This document shows positions 6,943 to 14,713 of a DNA stretch of 16,335 bases, piece after piece; position 1 is the first letter of the stretch; each line of letters begins with the position of its first letter. Source of the stretch: Nitriliruptoraceae bacterium (GTDB lineage Bacteria > Actinomycetota > Nitriliruptoria > Nitriliruptorales > Nitriliruptoraceae); contig SKTG01000200.1 in the NCBI GenBank assembly GCA_007118045.1, positions 1-16,335 on the forward strand, written 5' to 3'. The translations under genes were made by a program, and so were the position numbers. The notes under the pieces were generated by a model, which worked only from the letters and a program-made list of their open reading frames with translations, was not told the origin of the DNA and did no database searches.

Positions 6943-8226
6943 ATGGCTGGCAAGAGCGGTCTGGGAGCGGCTCGGGCACCCAACACGCTCGGGTTGCTGA
7001 AGAACCACGAAGCCGACTGGATGCTGCAGCGCACGTTGGCGTACATGAACGTCAACGCCGCCGAGATCGGCGAGGTCCGCACCATCGCGCGGCGCATCGA
7101 CGAGCGCGATCCCGACAGCTGGCCGAGCGTGTGGTCCGAGGTGGCCGCCCTCGTCGAAGCCCACGGCGACGACGCCCTGGCCGCCGGTGACCTGGTCGCG
7201 GCGAGGCAGGCGTTCCTGCGTGCCTCCAACTACTTCCGGGCCGGCGAGTACGGCTGTGTGCCCAGCCACCCGACCTTCGAGGAGCTGTGGGAACGCAGCG
7301 TGGCGGCATTCCGCAAGGCCGCCGTGCTGTTCGAGCCACCGGTGGAAGCCATCGAGGTGCCCTTCGAGGGGGCGCGGCTGCCGGGCTACTTCTGGCGGCC
7401 CGACGACACCGACACGCAACGTCCGACCCTGATGGTCGCCGGCGGCAACGATGACACGATCGAGGAGGACTTCTGCATCATCGGCCCGGCCGCCGTGGCC
7501 CGTGGCTACAACTTCTTCACCTTCTCCTACCCGGGCCACCGCAACGCGGTGCACACCGACCCGTCACAGGTCATGCGCCCGGACTACGAGGTCCCCTTCG
7601 CGGCCGCTCTGGACGTGCTGCAGGAGCTCCCCGGGGTCGACGAGCGCATCGCGTTGATGGGTTTCAGTGGCGGCGGTTACGTCGCACCACGGGTCGCGAT
7701 GCACGACCCACGGATCGTGGCGGTGATCGCCAACAACCCGATGATCGACTACGCCCGGGTCGCCGCGGCGTTGCTCGGCCCGATGGTCGATCGGGTGCCT
7801 GCCCGGCTGCTGCGGTGGGTGATCCGTCGCAAGCTGGCACGCGACCCACTGATCCGCGCCTACATGGAGTACGGGCTGTGGACCGCCGGCTACCAGGACA
7901 TCTCGCTCCATGACTGGCTCACCGACCCCGAGGCGCAGGCGCACTGGGCGAGGTTCACCATCGCTGACGACCTCGAGCGCATCACCTGTCCCGCGCTGTC
8001 GCTCGTGGGTGCCGGTGAGGGGCAGGAGATGCTCGACCAGACCCGCGAGTACCACGAGGGCATCGCCTCCCCTCGCAAGCGGATGCACGTGTTCACGCTC
8101 GAGGAGGACGGTTCCTACGACCACTGCATGCTCGACAACCACTCGCGCATGCAGCAGGTGACCTTCGCATGGCTCGACGAGGTCCTCACCTCGCTCGAGC
8201 CGGCTCGAGCCATGGCCCACCGCTGA
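6943..8226 (+). CDS. Alpha/beta-hydrolase, FrsA/2,6-dihydroxypseudooxynicotine hydrolase-like
   Basis: This 427-residue soluble hydrolase has no signal peptide. The first ~140 residues are helical, with a RASNYFRAGEYG segment typical of the cap of this subfamily. The hydrolase core begins near residue 142 (VPFEGARLPGYFWRP), with an oxyanion strand LMVAGGNDDT and the nucleophile elbow GFSGGG carrying Ser242. The catalytic histidine is His394 in SYDHCML. The strand where the acid should lie reads LVGAGEGQEM, so Glu359 or Glu362, not Asp, would have to serve. ATG at 6943 has GGAG at 6928-6931, about 11 bases away, which is long but usable. Relatives cleave C-C bonds or esters; the substrate cannot be told here. 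It is convergent with the copper ATPase gene. Confidence 0.82.
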   Translation: MAGKSGLGAARAPNTLGLLKNHEADWMLQRTLAYMNVNAAEIGEVRTIARRIDERDPDSWPSVWSEVAALVEAHGDDALAAGDLVAARQAFLRASNYFRAGEYGCVPSHPTFEELWERSVAAFRKAAVLFEPPVEAIEVPFEGARLPGYFWRPDDTDTQRPTLMVAGGNDDTIEEDFCIIGPAAVARGYNFFTFSYPGHRNAVHTDPSQVMRPDYEVPFAAALDVLQELPGVDERIALMGFSGGGYVAPRVAMHDPRIVAVIANNPMIDYARVAAALLGPMVDRVPARLLRWVIRRKLARDPLIRAYMEYGLWTAGYQDISLHDWLTDPEAQAHWARFTIADDLERITCPALSLVGAGEGQEMLDQTREYHEGIASPRKRMHVFTLEEDGSYDHCMLDNHSRMQQVTFAWLDEVLTSLEPARAMAHR

Positions 8227-8253
8227 CCCCGAAGGCGTGGCGTACGTTCGACG

Positions 8254-8290
8254 CGGTCCGTCAGCAGCGCACCATCGTGCTGGCGGACCG
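8254..8290. terminator. Bidirectional terminator between hydrolase and copper ATPase genes
   Basis: CGGTCCGTCAGCA (8254-8266) pairs with TGCTGGCGGACCG (8278-8290) over 13 positions, with a single T-G wobble, around an 11-base loop. It fills the 66-base gap between two convergent genes and ends just before the ATPase stop codon at 8293-8295. Pairing works on both strands, fitting a shared terminator. There is no T tract on either side. Confidence 0.65.
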
Positions 8291-8292
8291 GG

Positions 8293-10374
8293 TCACGTCG
8301 CTTCGCCGAGCCCGAGGTCGACGCGGCGGAGCAGCTGGGCGTTGAGCGCGACGATGATGGTGGACAGGCTCATGAGCGCCGCACCGAGCGCCATGGGGAG
8401 GAAGAAGCCGATGGGTGCGAGTACGCCCGCGGCCAGGGGGATGGCGGCAAGGTTGTAGCCGGCGGCCCACCACAGGTTCTGCAGCATCTTGCGGTACGTG
8501 GCGCTCGACAGCGAGCGGATGGCCACCACGCCGCGGGGGTCGTCGGAGGCGAGCACGATCCCGGCGGAGGCGATGGCGACGTCGGTACCGGCACCGATCG
8601 CGATGCCGACGTCCGCCTGGGCGAGCGCCGGCGCATCGTTGACGCCGTCACCGACCATGGCCACGCTCAGGCCGCGCTCCTGGAGCTCGGCGACCTTGGC
8701 GGCTTTGTCCTCCGGCAGGACCTCGGCGAACACCTCGTCGATGCCGAGCTCGGCCGCCACGGCCTCGGCCACCTGTCGGGCATCACCGGTGATCATCGCG
8801 GCCGTGACCCCCGCCGCGTGCAGGTCGTCGACGGCGTGGCGGGACACCTCGCGGATCTGGTCCTCGAGGGCGAAGGCCCCGATCACCTCCTCGTCGCGGA
8901 CGACGTGCAGCACGGCCGCTCCGCGCCGGGCCCACCGGTCGGTGTTCGCGGCCAGCTCGGCCGGGACCTCAGCCCCGCCCTCGCGCAGCAGCGCGGGCCC
9001 TCCGACGGCGATCGCCGCGCCGTCGACCCTGGCGGTCACACCCCGGCCGGTCAGAGCGCGGAAGTCGTCCGCGGAGGGGAGGGCGACCCGCTCGCTGGCG
9101 TGGGCATGGATGGCACGGGCCAGCGGGTGCTCCGAGTCGGCCTCGACCGCACCCGCCAACGCCAGCAACTCGTCCTCACCGACCGCGTCCGTCGTCGCGA
9201 CGTCCGTGACCGCGTGCTCGCCGCGGGTCAGGGTCCCGGTCTTGTCGAACAGCACCGCGTCGATGTGGCGCATCTGCTCCAGGGCGAGCCGGTCCTTGAC
9301 CAGGATCCCGGATCGGGCGGACTTCGCGGTCGAGATCGAGGTGACCAGCGGGATGGCCAGCCCGAGGGCGTGGGGGCAGGCGATGACCAGTACGGTCACG
9401 GTCCGGTCGATGGCGAACACGGGGTCGCCGAGCAGCGACCACACGAACGCGGTCACCGCCCCGGCAGCGACGGCGACGTAGAACAGCAGCGCGGCGGCCC
9501 GGTCGGCCAGCACCTGCGTCCGCGACCGCGAGGACTGCGCCTCGGCGACCATCCGTTCGATGCCCGCCAGCGTGGTGTCATCACCGGTGGCGGTGACCTC
9601 GAGGCGCAGGCTGGCGTCGGCCACCACCGTGCCCGCAACGACGTTGTCACCCTCGCCACGCGGGACCGGGTTGGACTCACCGGTGATCATCGACTCGTCC
9701 ACGTCGGCGGTGCCCTGGACGATCGTGCCGTCCGCCGGGACGCGCGCGCCCGGGCGCACCAGCACCACGTCCCCGAGCCGCAGGTCGTCGACGGCGACCG
9801 TCTCCGTGTCGCCGCCATCCGTGACGCGTTCCGCCTCGTCCGGGAGCAGCTCGGCCAACGCCGCCAGCGCACCGCGAGCCTGGCCGATGGCCCGCATCTC
9901 GAGCCAGTGGCCGAGCAGCATGATCGTGATCAGCAGCGCGAGCTCCCACCACAGCTCCGCGCCGAAGATCCCGAGCGCGTGGGCGCCTGAGGCCACGTAG
10001 GCGACCGTGATCGCCATCGCGATCAGCAGCATCATCCCCGGTGCGCGGTCCCGGGCCTCCTGCCAGCCTCCGGTCAGGAACGGCCACCCGCCGTGGAAGA
10101 AGATCACGGTGCCGAGCACCGGCGCCAGCCACTGGCTGCCGGGGAAGGCCGGTGCGGTGTAGCCGAACCACTCCTGGATCATCGGTGCCCACACCACCAC
10201 CGGGACCGTCAGCGCGAGCGAGACCCAGAAGCGGTCGCGGAACATGGCGAGGTGATCACCGTGATCGTGAGCGTCATGGCTGTCGCCGTCGCCAGCGTGG
10301 CCGTGCTCGTCGTGACGGTCGTGCTCGGCCGTCGCCGGAGCTCCGTGCTGGCCGGCGGGGGGTGACGGTGCCAT
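8293..10374 (-). CDS. copB: Heavy-metal P-type ATPase, CopB-type copper/silver exporter
   Basis: This 693-residue inner-membrane ATPase is predicted to export monovalent copper or silver. The first 41 residues contain nine histidines and no CxxC metal-binding domain, as in CopB. Eight membrane helices are predicted. The ion-binding motif in helix 6 is Cys333-Pro-His335, the CPH form typical of CopB (CopA has CPC). Helix 7 has YNLAAIPLAAG and helix 8 MSLST, both CopB hallmarks. The ATPase core is complete: TGES in the actuator domain, the phosphorylated Asp377 in DKTGT, an SEHPLA nucleotide-binding motif, and GDGVNDAPAL. ATG at 10374 is preceded by a strong GGAGGG (10381-10386) at six bases. 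A CsoR-like operator lies in its promoter. No chaperone or csoR gene is in the window. CopB-type metal assignment rests on family knowledge. Confidence 0.93.
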   Translation of the reverse strand: MAPSPPAGQHGAPATAEHDRHDEHGHAGDGDSHDAHDHGDHLAMFRDRFWVSLALTVPVVVWAPMIQEWFGYTAPAFPGSQWLAPVLGTVIFFHGGWPFLTGGWQEARDRAPGMMLLIAMAITVAYVASGAHALGIFGAELWWELALLITIMLLGHWLEMRAIGQARGALAALAELLPDEAERVTDGGDTETVAVDDLRLGDVVLVRPGARVPADGTIVQGTADVDESMITGESNPVPRGEGDNVVAGTVVADASLRLEVTATGDDTTLAGIERMVAEAQSSRSRTQVLADRAAALLFYVAVAAGAVTAFVWSLLGDPVFAIDRTVTVLVIACPHALGLAIPLVTSISTAKSARSGILVKDRLALEQMRHIDAVLFDKTGTLTRGEHAVTDVATTDAVGEDELLALAGAVEADSEHPLARAIHAHASERVALPSADDFRALTGRGVTARVDGAAIAVGGPALLREGGAEVPAELAANTDRWARRGAAVLHVVRDEEVIGAFALEDQIREVSRHAVDDLHAAGVTAAMITGDARQVAEAVAAELGIDEVFAEVLPEDKAAKVAELQERGLSVAMVGDGVNDAPALAQADVGIAIGAGTDVAIASAGIVLASDDPRGVVAIRSLSSATYRKMLQNLWWAAGYNLAAIPLAAGVLAPIGFFLPMALGAALMSLSTIIVALNAQLLRRVDLGLGEAT

Positions 10375-10429
10375 CGAGAACCCTCCGATCCACGGTCGCG
10401 CGCGCCGGGGCGGCGATCCCGGGCTTAAT

Positions 10430-10435
10430 ACTATA
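10430..10435 (-). promoter_or_regulatory. -10 element of the copB promoter
   Basis: On the minus strand this reads TATAGT, five of six matches to TATAAT, 56 bases before the copB ATG. A recognisable -35 is absent 17 bases upstream (CGGTCG), so the promoter may be weak or may need another factor. The CsoR-like site overlaps its upstream edge. Confidence 0.5.
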
Positions 10436-10448
10436 CCCCCCTATGGTA
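10434..10448 (-). promoter_or_regulatory. CsoR-like copper-responsive operator
   Basis: The plus strand reads TACCCCCCTATGGTA: TACC and GGTA half-sites flanking a C-rich centre, closely resembling operators of CsoR/RcnR-type repressors upstream of copper export genes. It overlaps the copB -10 element, so a bound repressor would block initiation and copper binding would release it. No csoR gene is in the window, so the repressor would be encoded elsewhere. Confidence 0.6.
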
Positions 10449-10510
10449 CACGCGACCGCCTCGTCGTGCGAGGGGCGGGAGGCCGGTCTCGCTCGCACCG
10501 TCGTGATGAT

Positions 10511-10546
10511 CGTCACCGACAGGGTCTTGCGCCCCTGTCGGTGACG
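10511..10546. repeat. Perfect 14-bp inverted repeat between divergent copB and serine hydrolase genes
   Basis: CGTCACCGACAGGG (10511-10524) pairs exactly with CCCTGTCGGTGACG (10533-10546) around the eight-base loop TCTTGCGC. The flanking genes diverge, so no transcript from either should end here. It may be a terminator for an unrecognised small transcript or a large operator. No T tract follows on either strand. A 33-codon frame starting at 10443 ends inside it but does not look coding. Confidence 0.7.
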
Positions 10547-10605
10547 AGGCGCTTGGGCGGATGCTCGGAGCGCCGCCCGGAGCGCTTCTCACACGCCGAT
10601 CGGGT

Positions 10606-10635
10606 CAGGTGATCGACTCGGGCAGGTGATTCGAC
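10606..10635 (+). repeat. Tandem repeat carrying the ribosome binding site of the serine hydrolase gene
   Basis: CAGGTGATCGAC (10606-10617) recurs as CAGGTGATTCGAC (10623-10635), differing by one inserted T. The second copy supplies the AGG-type ribosome binding site and abuts the GTG start. The first copy holds a GTG that opens a six-codon frame ending within the second copy. Confidence 0.5.
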
Positions 10636-12174
10636 GTGTCCACGACACGCTTCTCCCTCCGGTCCGGGGTCGCGCTCCTCGTCGCGCTGATGGTCGCGGG
10701 GGCGGGCCCGGCCGCTGCCAGCGATGCCTCCGGCGGGGACGTGGTCGAGCACATCGAGGCCCACGTGGCCGACGGCCTGCGCGTCAACCACGTCCCCGGC
10801 GCAGCGTTGGCCGTCGTCGACGACGACGGTGAGGTGCACCTGCGGGGCTTCGGGGTCACCGGCCGTGACGGTGAACGGGTGACACCGGACACGCCGTTCG
10901 TCATCGGCTCGACGACGAAGTCGATGACCGCCCTCGCGGTCCTGCAGCTGGTGGAGGACGGGGCGGTCGACCTGGACGATCCGCTCGCACACCATCTCGA
11001 CGGCTTCGAGGTCCTCCCTGCCAGCTGGAGCGACCAGGTCACGGTCCGCCGGCTGCTCGAGCACACCAGCGGGCTCCCCCCGCTCGCCGGAGCGCCAGCC
11101 ACCACCTGGCTGCAGGACGTTCCCATCGCCGAGGCGGCCGCCCGGGTGAACGGGACCGAGCTCGTCAGCGAGCCCGGAGTGGCCTGGCAGTACACGAACG
11201 CGAACTACGTCCTGCTCGGCGCGCTCGTCGAGCAGGTCACCGGCCGTCCATACGCCGAACATCTGGAGGAACGCCTCTTCACACCGCTCGGGATGACGCG
11301 CACGACGGCACGGCTCGACGACGCCAGGCGGCTCGGCTTGCGTGACGGTCACCGTTACGTCCTCGGCACCCCAGTCGCCCACCTGGCCCACCGTGAGGGG
11401 CTCGTCCCCGCCGGTCTGGTCGTCTCCACCGCCCGCGACCTCGGCCGGTACCTGCAGGCGCTGCTGCAGGGCGGCCACCTCGACGGTGAGCGGGTGCTGT
11501 CCGAGGAGGGTGTCGAGGCCCTGTTCACGCCAGCGGCAGTGGCCACGCTCGGGCCCTGGGCGAAGCAGCCGACCGCCTCGTACGGGTTCGGATGGTTCGT
11601 GGGCGAGGGCCCGTTCGGGCCCACCCCGACCGTGTTCCACCCGGGTGCGACACCGGACTTCGGAACGACGGCAGCGCTCGTGCCATCCACGTCCAGCGGG
11701 CTGGTCCTGCTGGTCAACGTCGGCCCCCGCGTCGCCGTTCCCGGTGCCGACGGCGACATCGACCGCATCGGCGCCGGCGCCGTGAGCCTGCTGATCGGTA
11801 GCGAGCCGGCGGGTGCCGGCACGGTCGTCGACGCCTACCGCGTCGCGACCCCCGTGCTCGGGCTCCTCGTCCTGCTGGCCGTGCTGCTCGCCGTCGTCCG
11901 GCCCTCCCCGCGCCGACGGCCGCGCCGCCACGTCGCCATCGCCACCGCGACGGCTGCCGCCGGCCTCGCGTTGCTCGCCCTGCCCACGTTCTACCTCGGC
12001 TGGCGCCAGAACTGGTTGTGGGCACCCGACCTCACGGCCGTCGCGGGACTCGCCGGCACCGCCTTCATGGTGGCCGCCGTGCGCCGTCTGCTGGCCGTGC
12101 GCGCCGTGCGTCACGTGACCGGCCCCACCACTGCCATCACCGAGCCACCCATCCCTTCGGCGGCCGCCCGATAG
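10636..12174 (+). CDS. Exported serine hydrolase of the beta-lactamase (class C/PBP-like) family with C-terminal membrane domain
   Basis: This 512-residue protein has a signal peptide at about 1-29 (hydrophobic core VALLVALMVAGAG, cleavage near AAAS-D) and a beta-lactamase-fold domain at about 35-385. Active-site motifs are S92-T-T-K95 (SxxK), Y186-T-N188 (YxN), and H335-P-G337 in place of KTG, the HxG form common in esterase- and peptidase-like members. Three membrane helices follow at about 405-423, 433-455 and 466-487, so the catalytic domain should be tethered outside the cell. GTG at 10636 follows an AGGTGA element; no better start keeps the signal peptide. It lies 26 bases before an ABC permease gene and its ATPase gene, suggesting an operon. 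Likely substrates are peptidoglycan D-Ala peptides, D-amino-acid peptides or esters; beta-lactam resistance should not be assumed. Confidence 0.88.
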   Translation: MSTTRFSLRSGVALLVALMVAGAGPAAASDASGGDVVEHIEAHVADGLRVNHVPGAALAVVDDDGEVHLRGFGVTGRDGERVTPDTPFVIGSTTKSMTALAVLQLVEDGAVDLDDPLAHHLDGFEVLPASWSDQVTVRRLLEHTSGLPPLAGAPATTWLQDVPIAEAAARVNGTELVSEPGVAWQYTNANYVLLGALVEQVTGRPYAEHLEERLFTPLGMTRTTARLDDARRLGLRDGHRYVLGTPVAHLAHREGLVPAGLVVSTARDLGRYLQALLQGGHLDGERVLSEEGVEALFTPAAVATLGPWAKQPTASYGFGWFVGEGPFGPTPTVFHPGATPDFGTTAALVPSTSSGLVLLVNVGPRVAVPGADGDIDRIGAGAVSLLIGSEPAGAGTVVDAYRVATPVLGLLVLLAVLLAVVRPSPRRRPRRHVAIATATAAAGLALLALPTFYLGWRQNWLWAPDLTAVAGLAGTAFMVAAVRRLLAVRAVRHVTGPTTAITEPPIPSAAAR

Positions 12175-12200
12175 GGCGCTGAACCACGAGAGGTACCCCG

Positions 12201-14702
12201 ATGCGCCTCGGCGTCCGCCACACCCCCGACCTCCCCCCGGATGAGGACCGCCCCGACGCGCCACGGCCCAACGAGCGCGAGACGGGGCCGCACCACGGAC
12301 GGGATCGCGGGGGGGAGCGGCGATCCCCGCGGACGGGTCTGTACGGCCGGATGGTCGCTCGGGACTTCGCGCGCAACCGCAGCGTGACCGTGGTGCTGGT
12401 CGTGTTGATGATGCTCTCGGTGCTGCTGGCGACGGCCAGTACCGGGACCCTGGTCCGTTTGATCGGTGCCTCGAGCAGTCTGATGGAACGGGCCGACGCG
12501 CCGCACGTGGTCCAGATGCACGCGGGGGACTACGACGAGCAGCAGCTGGAACGCTGGGTCGAGCAGCGTTCCGATGTCGCCCACCACCAGACGATGCTGA
12601 CGGTCGGCATCGACGGGGCCGACCTGTCCTTCGACGGCGAGGACCAGACCACGAGCATCCAGCAGAACTCGCTGGTGGTCCCCAACGCCGAGCGTGACCT
12701 GCTCCTCGACCTGACCAACGAGCCCATCACCCAGGTCGCGCCCGGCACGATCGTGCTACCGGTGATCTACGCGGTCCAGGACGGCCTCGAGGTCGGCCAG
12801 TCGGTGCGGATCGACGCTGCGGACGGGTTCTCGAAGGAGTTCTCGATCGCGGGGTTCGCCCGCGACTCGATCATGAACCCCGCCGTCGCCAGTTCCAAGC
12901 GGCTGGCGGTCTCCCCGGACGACCTGGCGGAGGTACGCGAGCACACGGGTGAGGTCGAGTACCTCATGGAGTTCTGGCTGCGCGACCCCGACACCCAGCT
13001 GGCGGGGTTCCAGAAGGACTACCTGGACGCCGACATGCCGAGGGTTGGCCAGATGGTGGACTCGGCGACCTTCCGGACGTTGACGATGATCGGCGACGGG
13101 ATGGTCGCCGCGGTCGTGATCCTGGTGGCCCTGCTGCTGCTCGTGGTCGGGGCGCTGTGCCTGCGGTTCTCGTTCCTCACCGCAGCCGAGCAGGACTACC
13201 GCGAGATCGGGGTGCTCAAGGCGATCGGCGTCGCCGCCCGTGACATCCGCAGGATGTACCTGACCAAGTACGCGCTGCTGGCGGGCGTCGCCTCGGTTCT
13301 GGGCCTTGTCGGCGGGTTGGCGCTGACGCCCCTGTTGACCCGGAACATCACCCAGTACATGGGCTCCACCTCGAGCGTCTGGAGCTGGCTGCTCCCGATC
13401 CTGGCTGCTCTGGCGGTGTTCGGCGCCCTGGTGTTGTTCGTCGTCGTTCTGCTCCGTCGCTTCGACCGGATAAGCGCGGTGACCGCGCTCAGTGCCGGTG
13501 CGACCGGGGACCAGTCGGGTGCGACGAGGCTTCGGCTGCGCCGCTCCAGGATGCCCGTGCACCTGCGGCTGGGTGTCATGGACGTCGTCGGTCGCTGGCC
13601 GACCTACCTGCTGCTCTTCTTCGTCTTCGCGGTCAGCACCTTCATCATGATCGTGCCCGTCAACTCCGCGACCACCGCGTCCGCTCCCGACTTCATCCAC
13701 TACATGGGTATCGGCCCGGTCGATCTGCGCGTCGATCTGGACCACGCCGACGACACCTCTTCCGACCAGTTCGGGGAAGCCGTCGACCAGCTCGTAGCCG
13801 ACCCGGATGTGACCGCGCTCGCCACGATGATCACCACCCGCAACGCCACCGTCGACAGCGAGGGCAACGCCAGCAGCCTGTACATCGAGAACGGCGACCA
13901 CACCCGCCTACCGCTGATCTACGCCGACGGTCGTGCCCCGAGCAGCGGCTCCGAGATCGCGTTGTCGCTGCTCGCACTGAACGAGTCCGGACGCGACGTC
14001 GGCGACACGCTCCCCGTCGAGGTCGACGGGCAGGTCCGCGATCTGGCCATCGTCGGCAGCTACCAGGACATCACCCGAGGCGGCAAGACCGCCAAGGCCT
14101 CCCTACCCACCGAGGGGGAGGAGGTGATGTGGTACGTGGTCGGCATCGACCTGGTCCCCGACGCGAACGCCGCCGAGGTCTCCCAGGTCTACGCCGAGCA
14201 GCTCGCGCCGGGCACGATCGCCGACATCGACCACTGGCGTGAACAGACGCTCGGCCCGACCGCGAGACTGCTCACGGTCGCGGCCGTCGTCGCGGCGCTC
14301 GTCGCGGTCTCGCTCGCCGTCCTGATGACCGCGCTGTTCACCCGCATGCTGGTCGCCCGGGACACGGGTCAGATCGCCATCCAGCGGGCCATCGGCGCCG
14401 ATGACGCCGGGCTCCGCCGCCAGTACCTCACCAGGATGCTGCTGGTGCTCGTCCTCGGCGTCATCGTCGGCACCGTCGCCGCGAACACCCTCGGTGAGAC
14501 CCTCTTCAACCTCATGTTCGAGGTGATGTTCGGTGGGTTCGAGGCCCTCATGCAGGGCACCAGCCGCATCGACTTCGCCGTGGCGCCGACGCTGGCCTAC
14601 GTGCTCCTGCCGGCGGTCTTCCTCGTCGCGGTCACCGCGGCGACCGTTGCCAGCTCCCGTGCCATCTCCGCCGCCGACATCTCCTCCCTCACCACCGAAT
14701 AG
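12201..14702 (+). CDS. ABC transporter permease, duplicated FtsX/MacB-type
   Basis: This 833-residue membrane protein consists of two FtsX-like units. Helix 1 (about 61-83) is followed by an external domain of ~215 residues and helices 2-4 (301-323, 357-379, 396-418). The plan repeats: helix 5 (466-488), a second external domain of ~200 residues, and helices 6-8 (690-712, 746-768, 798-820). Cytoplasmic coupling segments EIGVLKAIGVAARDIRRMYL and QIAIQRAIGADDAGLRRQYL lie at matching places in each half. One polypeptide would therefore replace the usual permease dimer. FtsX/MacB-type systems drive mechanical work on envelope substrates or regulate hydrolases rather than importing solutes. ATG at 12201 follows GAGAGG (12188-12193). 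The first ~50 residues are charged and Pro/Arg-rich; a start at Met51 (12351) is possible but lacks a clear binding site. The ATPase gene follows after 11 bases. Confidence 0.9.
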   Translation: MRLGVRHTPDLPPDEDRPDAPRPNERETGPHHGRDRGGERRSPRTGLYGRMVARDFARNRSVTVVLVVLMMLSVLLATASTGTLVRLIGASSSLMERADAPHVVQMHAGDYDEQQLERWVEQRSDVAHHQTMLTVGIDGADLSFDGEDQTTSIQQNSLVVPNAERDLLLDLTNEPITQVAPGTIVLPVIYAVQDGLEVGQSVRIDAADGFSKEFSIAGFARDSIMNPAVASSKRLAVSPDDLAEVREHTGEVEYLMEFWLRDPDTQLAGFQKDYLDADMPRVGQMVDSATFRTLTMIGDGMVAAVVILVALLLLVVGALCLRFSFLTAAEQDYREIGVLKAIGVAARDIRRMYLTKYALLAGVASVLGLVGGLALTPLLTRNITQYMGSTSSVWSWLLPILAALAVFGALVLFVVVLLRRFDRISAVTALSAGATGDQSGATRLRLRRSRMPVHLRLGVMDVVGRWPTYLLLFFVFAVSTFIMIVPVNSATTASAPDFIHYMGIGPVDLRVDLDHADDTSSDQFGEAVDQLVADPDVTALATMITTRNATVDSEGNASSLYIENGDHTRLPLIYADGRAPSSGSEIALSLLALNESGRDVGDTLPVEVDGQVRDLAIVGSYQDITRGGKTAKASLPTEGEEVMWYVVGIDLVPDANAAEVSQVYAEQLAPGTIADIDHWREQTLGPTARLLTVAAVVAALVAVSLAVLMTALFTRMLVARDTGQIAIQRAIGADDAGLRRQYLTRMLLVLVLGVIVGTVAANTLGETLFNLMFEVMFGGFEALMQGTSRIDFAVAPTLAYVLLPAVFLVAVTAATVASSRAISAADISSLTTE

Positions 14703-14713
14703 GGGTGCACACC

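Noticed and set aside
10443..10544. 33-codon frame ending in the 14-bp hairpin between copB and the serine hydrolase gene
   Set aside because: There is no ribosome binding site, the start lies within the CsoR-like operator, and the composition is not convincing. A small RNA remains possible.
10636..12174. Calling the serine hydrolase a beta-lactamase resistance enzyme
   Set aside because: The third motif is HPG rather than KTG and the protein has a three-helix membrane tail. Many family members are peptidases or esterases, so resistance is not supported.
10513..12264. 583-codon open frame antisense to the serine hydrolase
   Set aside because: Repetitive Gly/Arg/His/Glu composition with no domain; the plus strand carries a signal peptide and all three active-site motifs.
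12756..13901. 381-codon open frame antisense to the ABC permease
   Set aside because: His/Asp/Gln/Arg-rich shadow with no domain; the plus strand shows clear membrane helices and FtsX-type segments.
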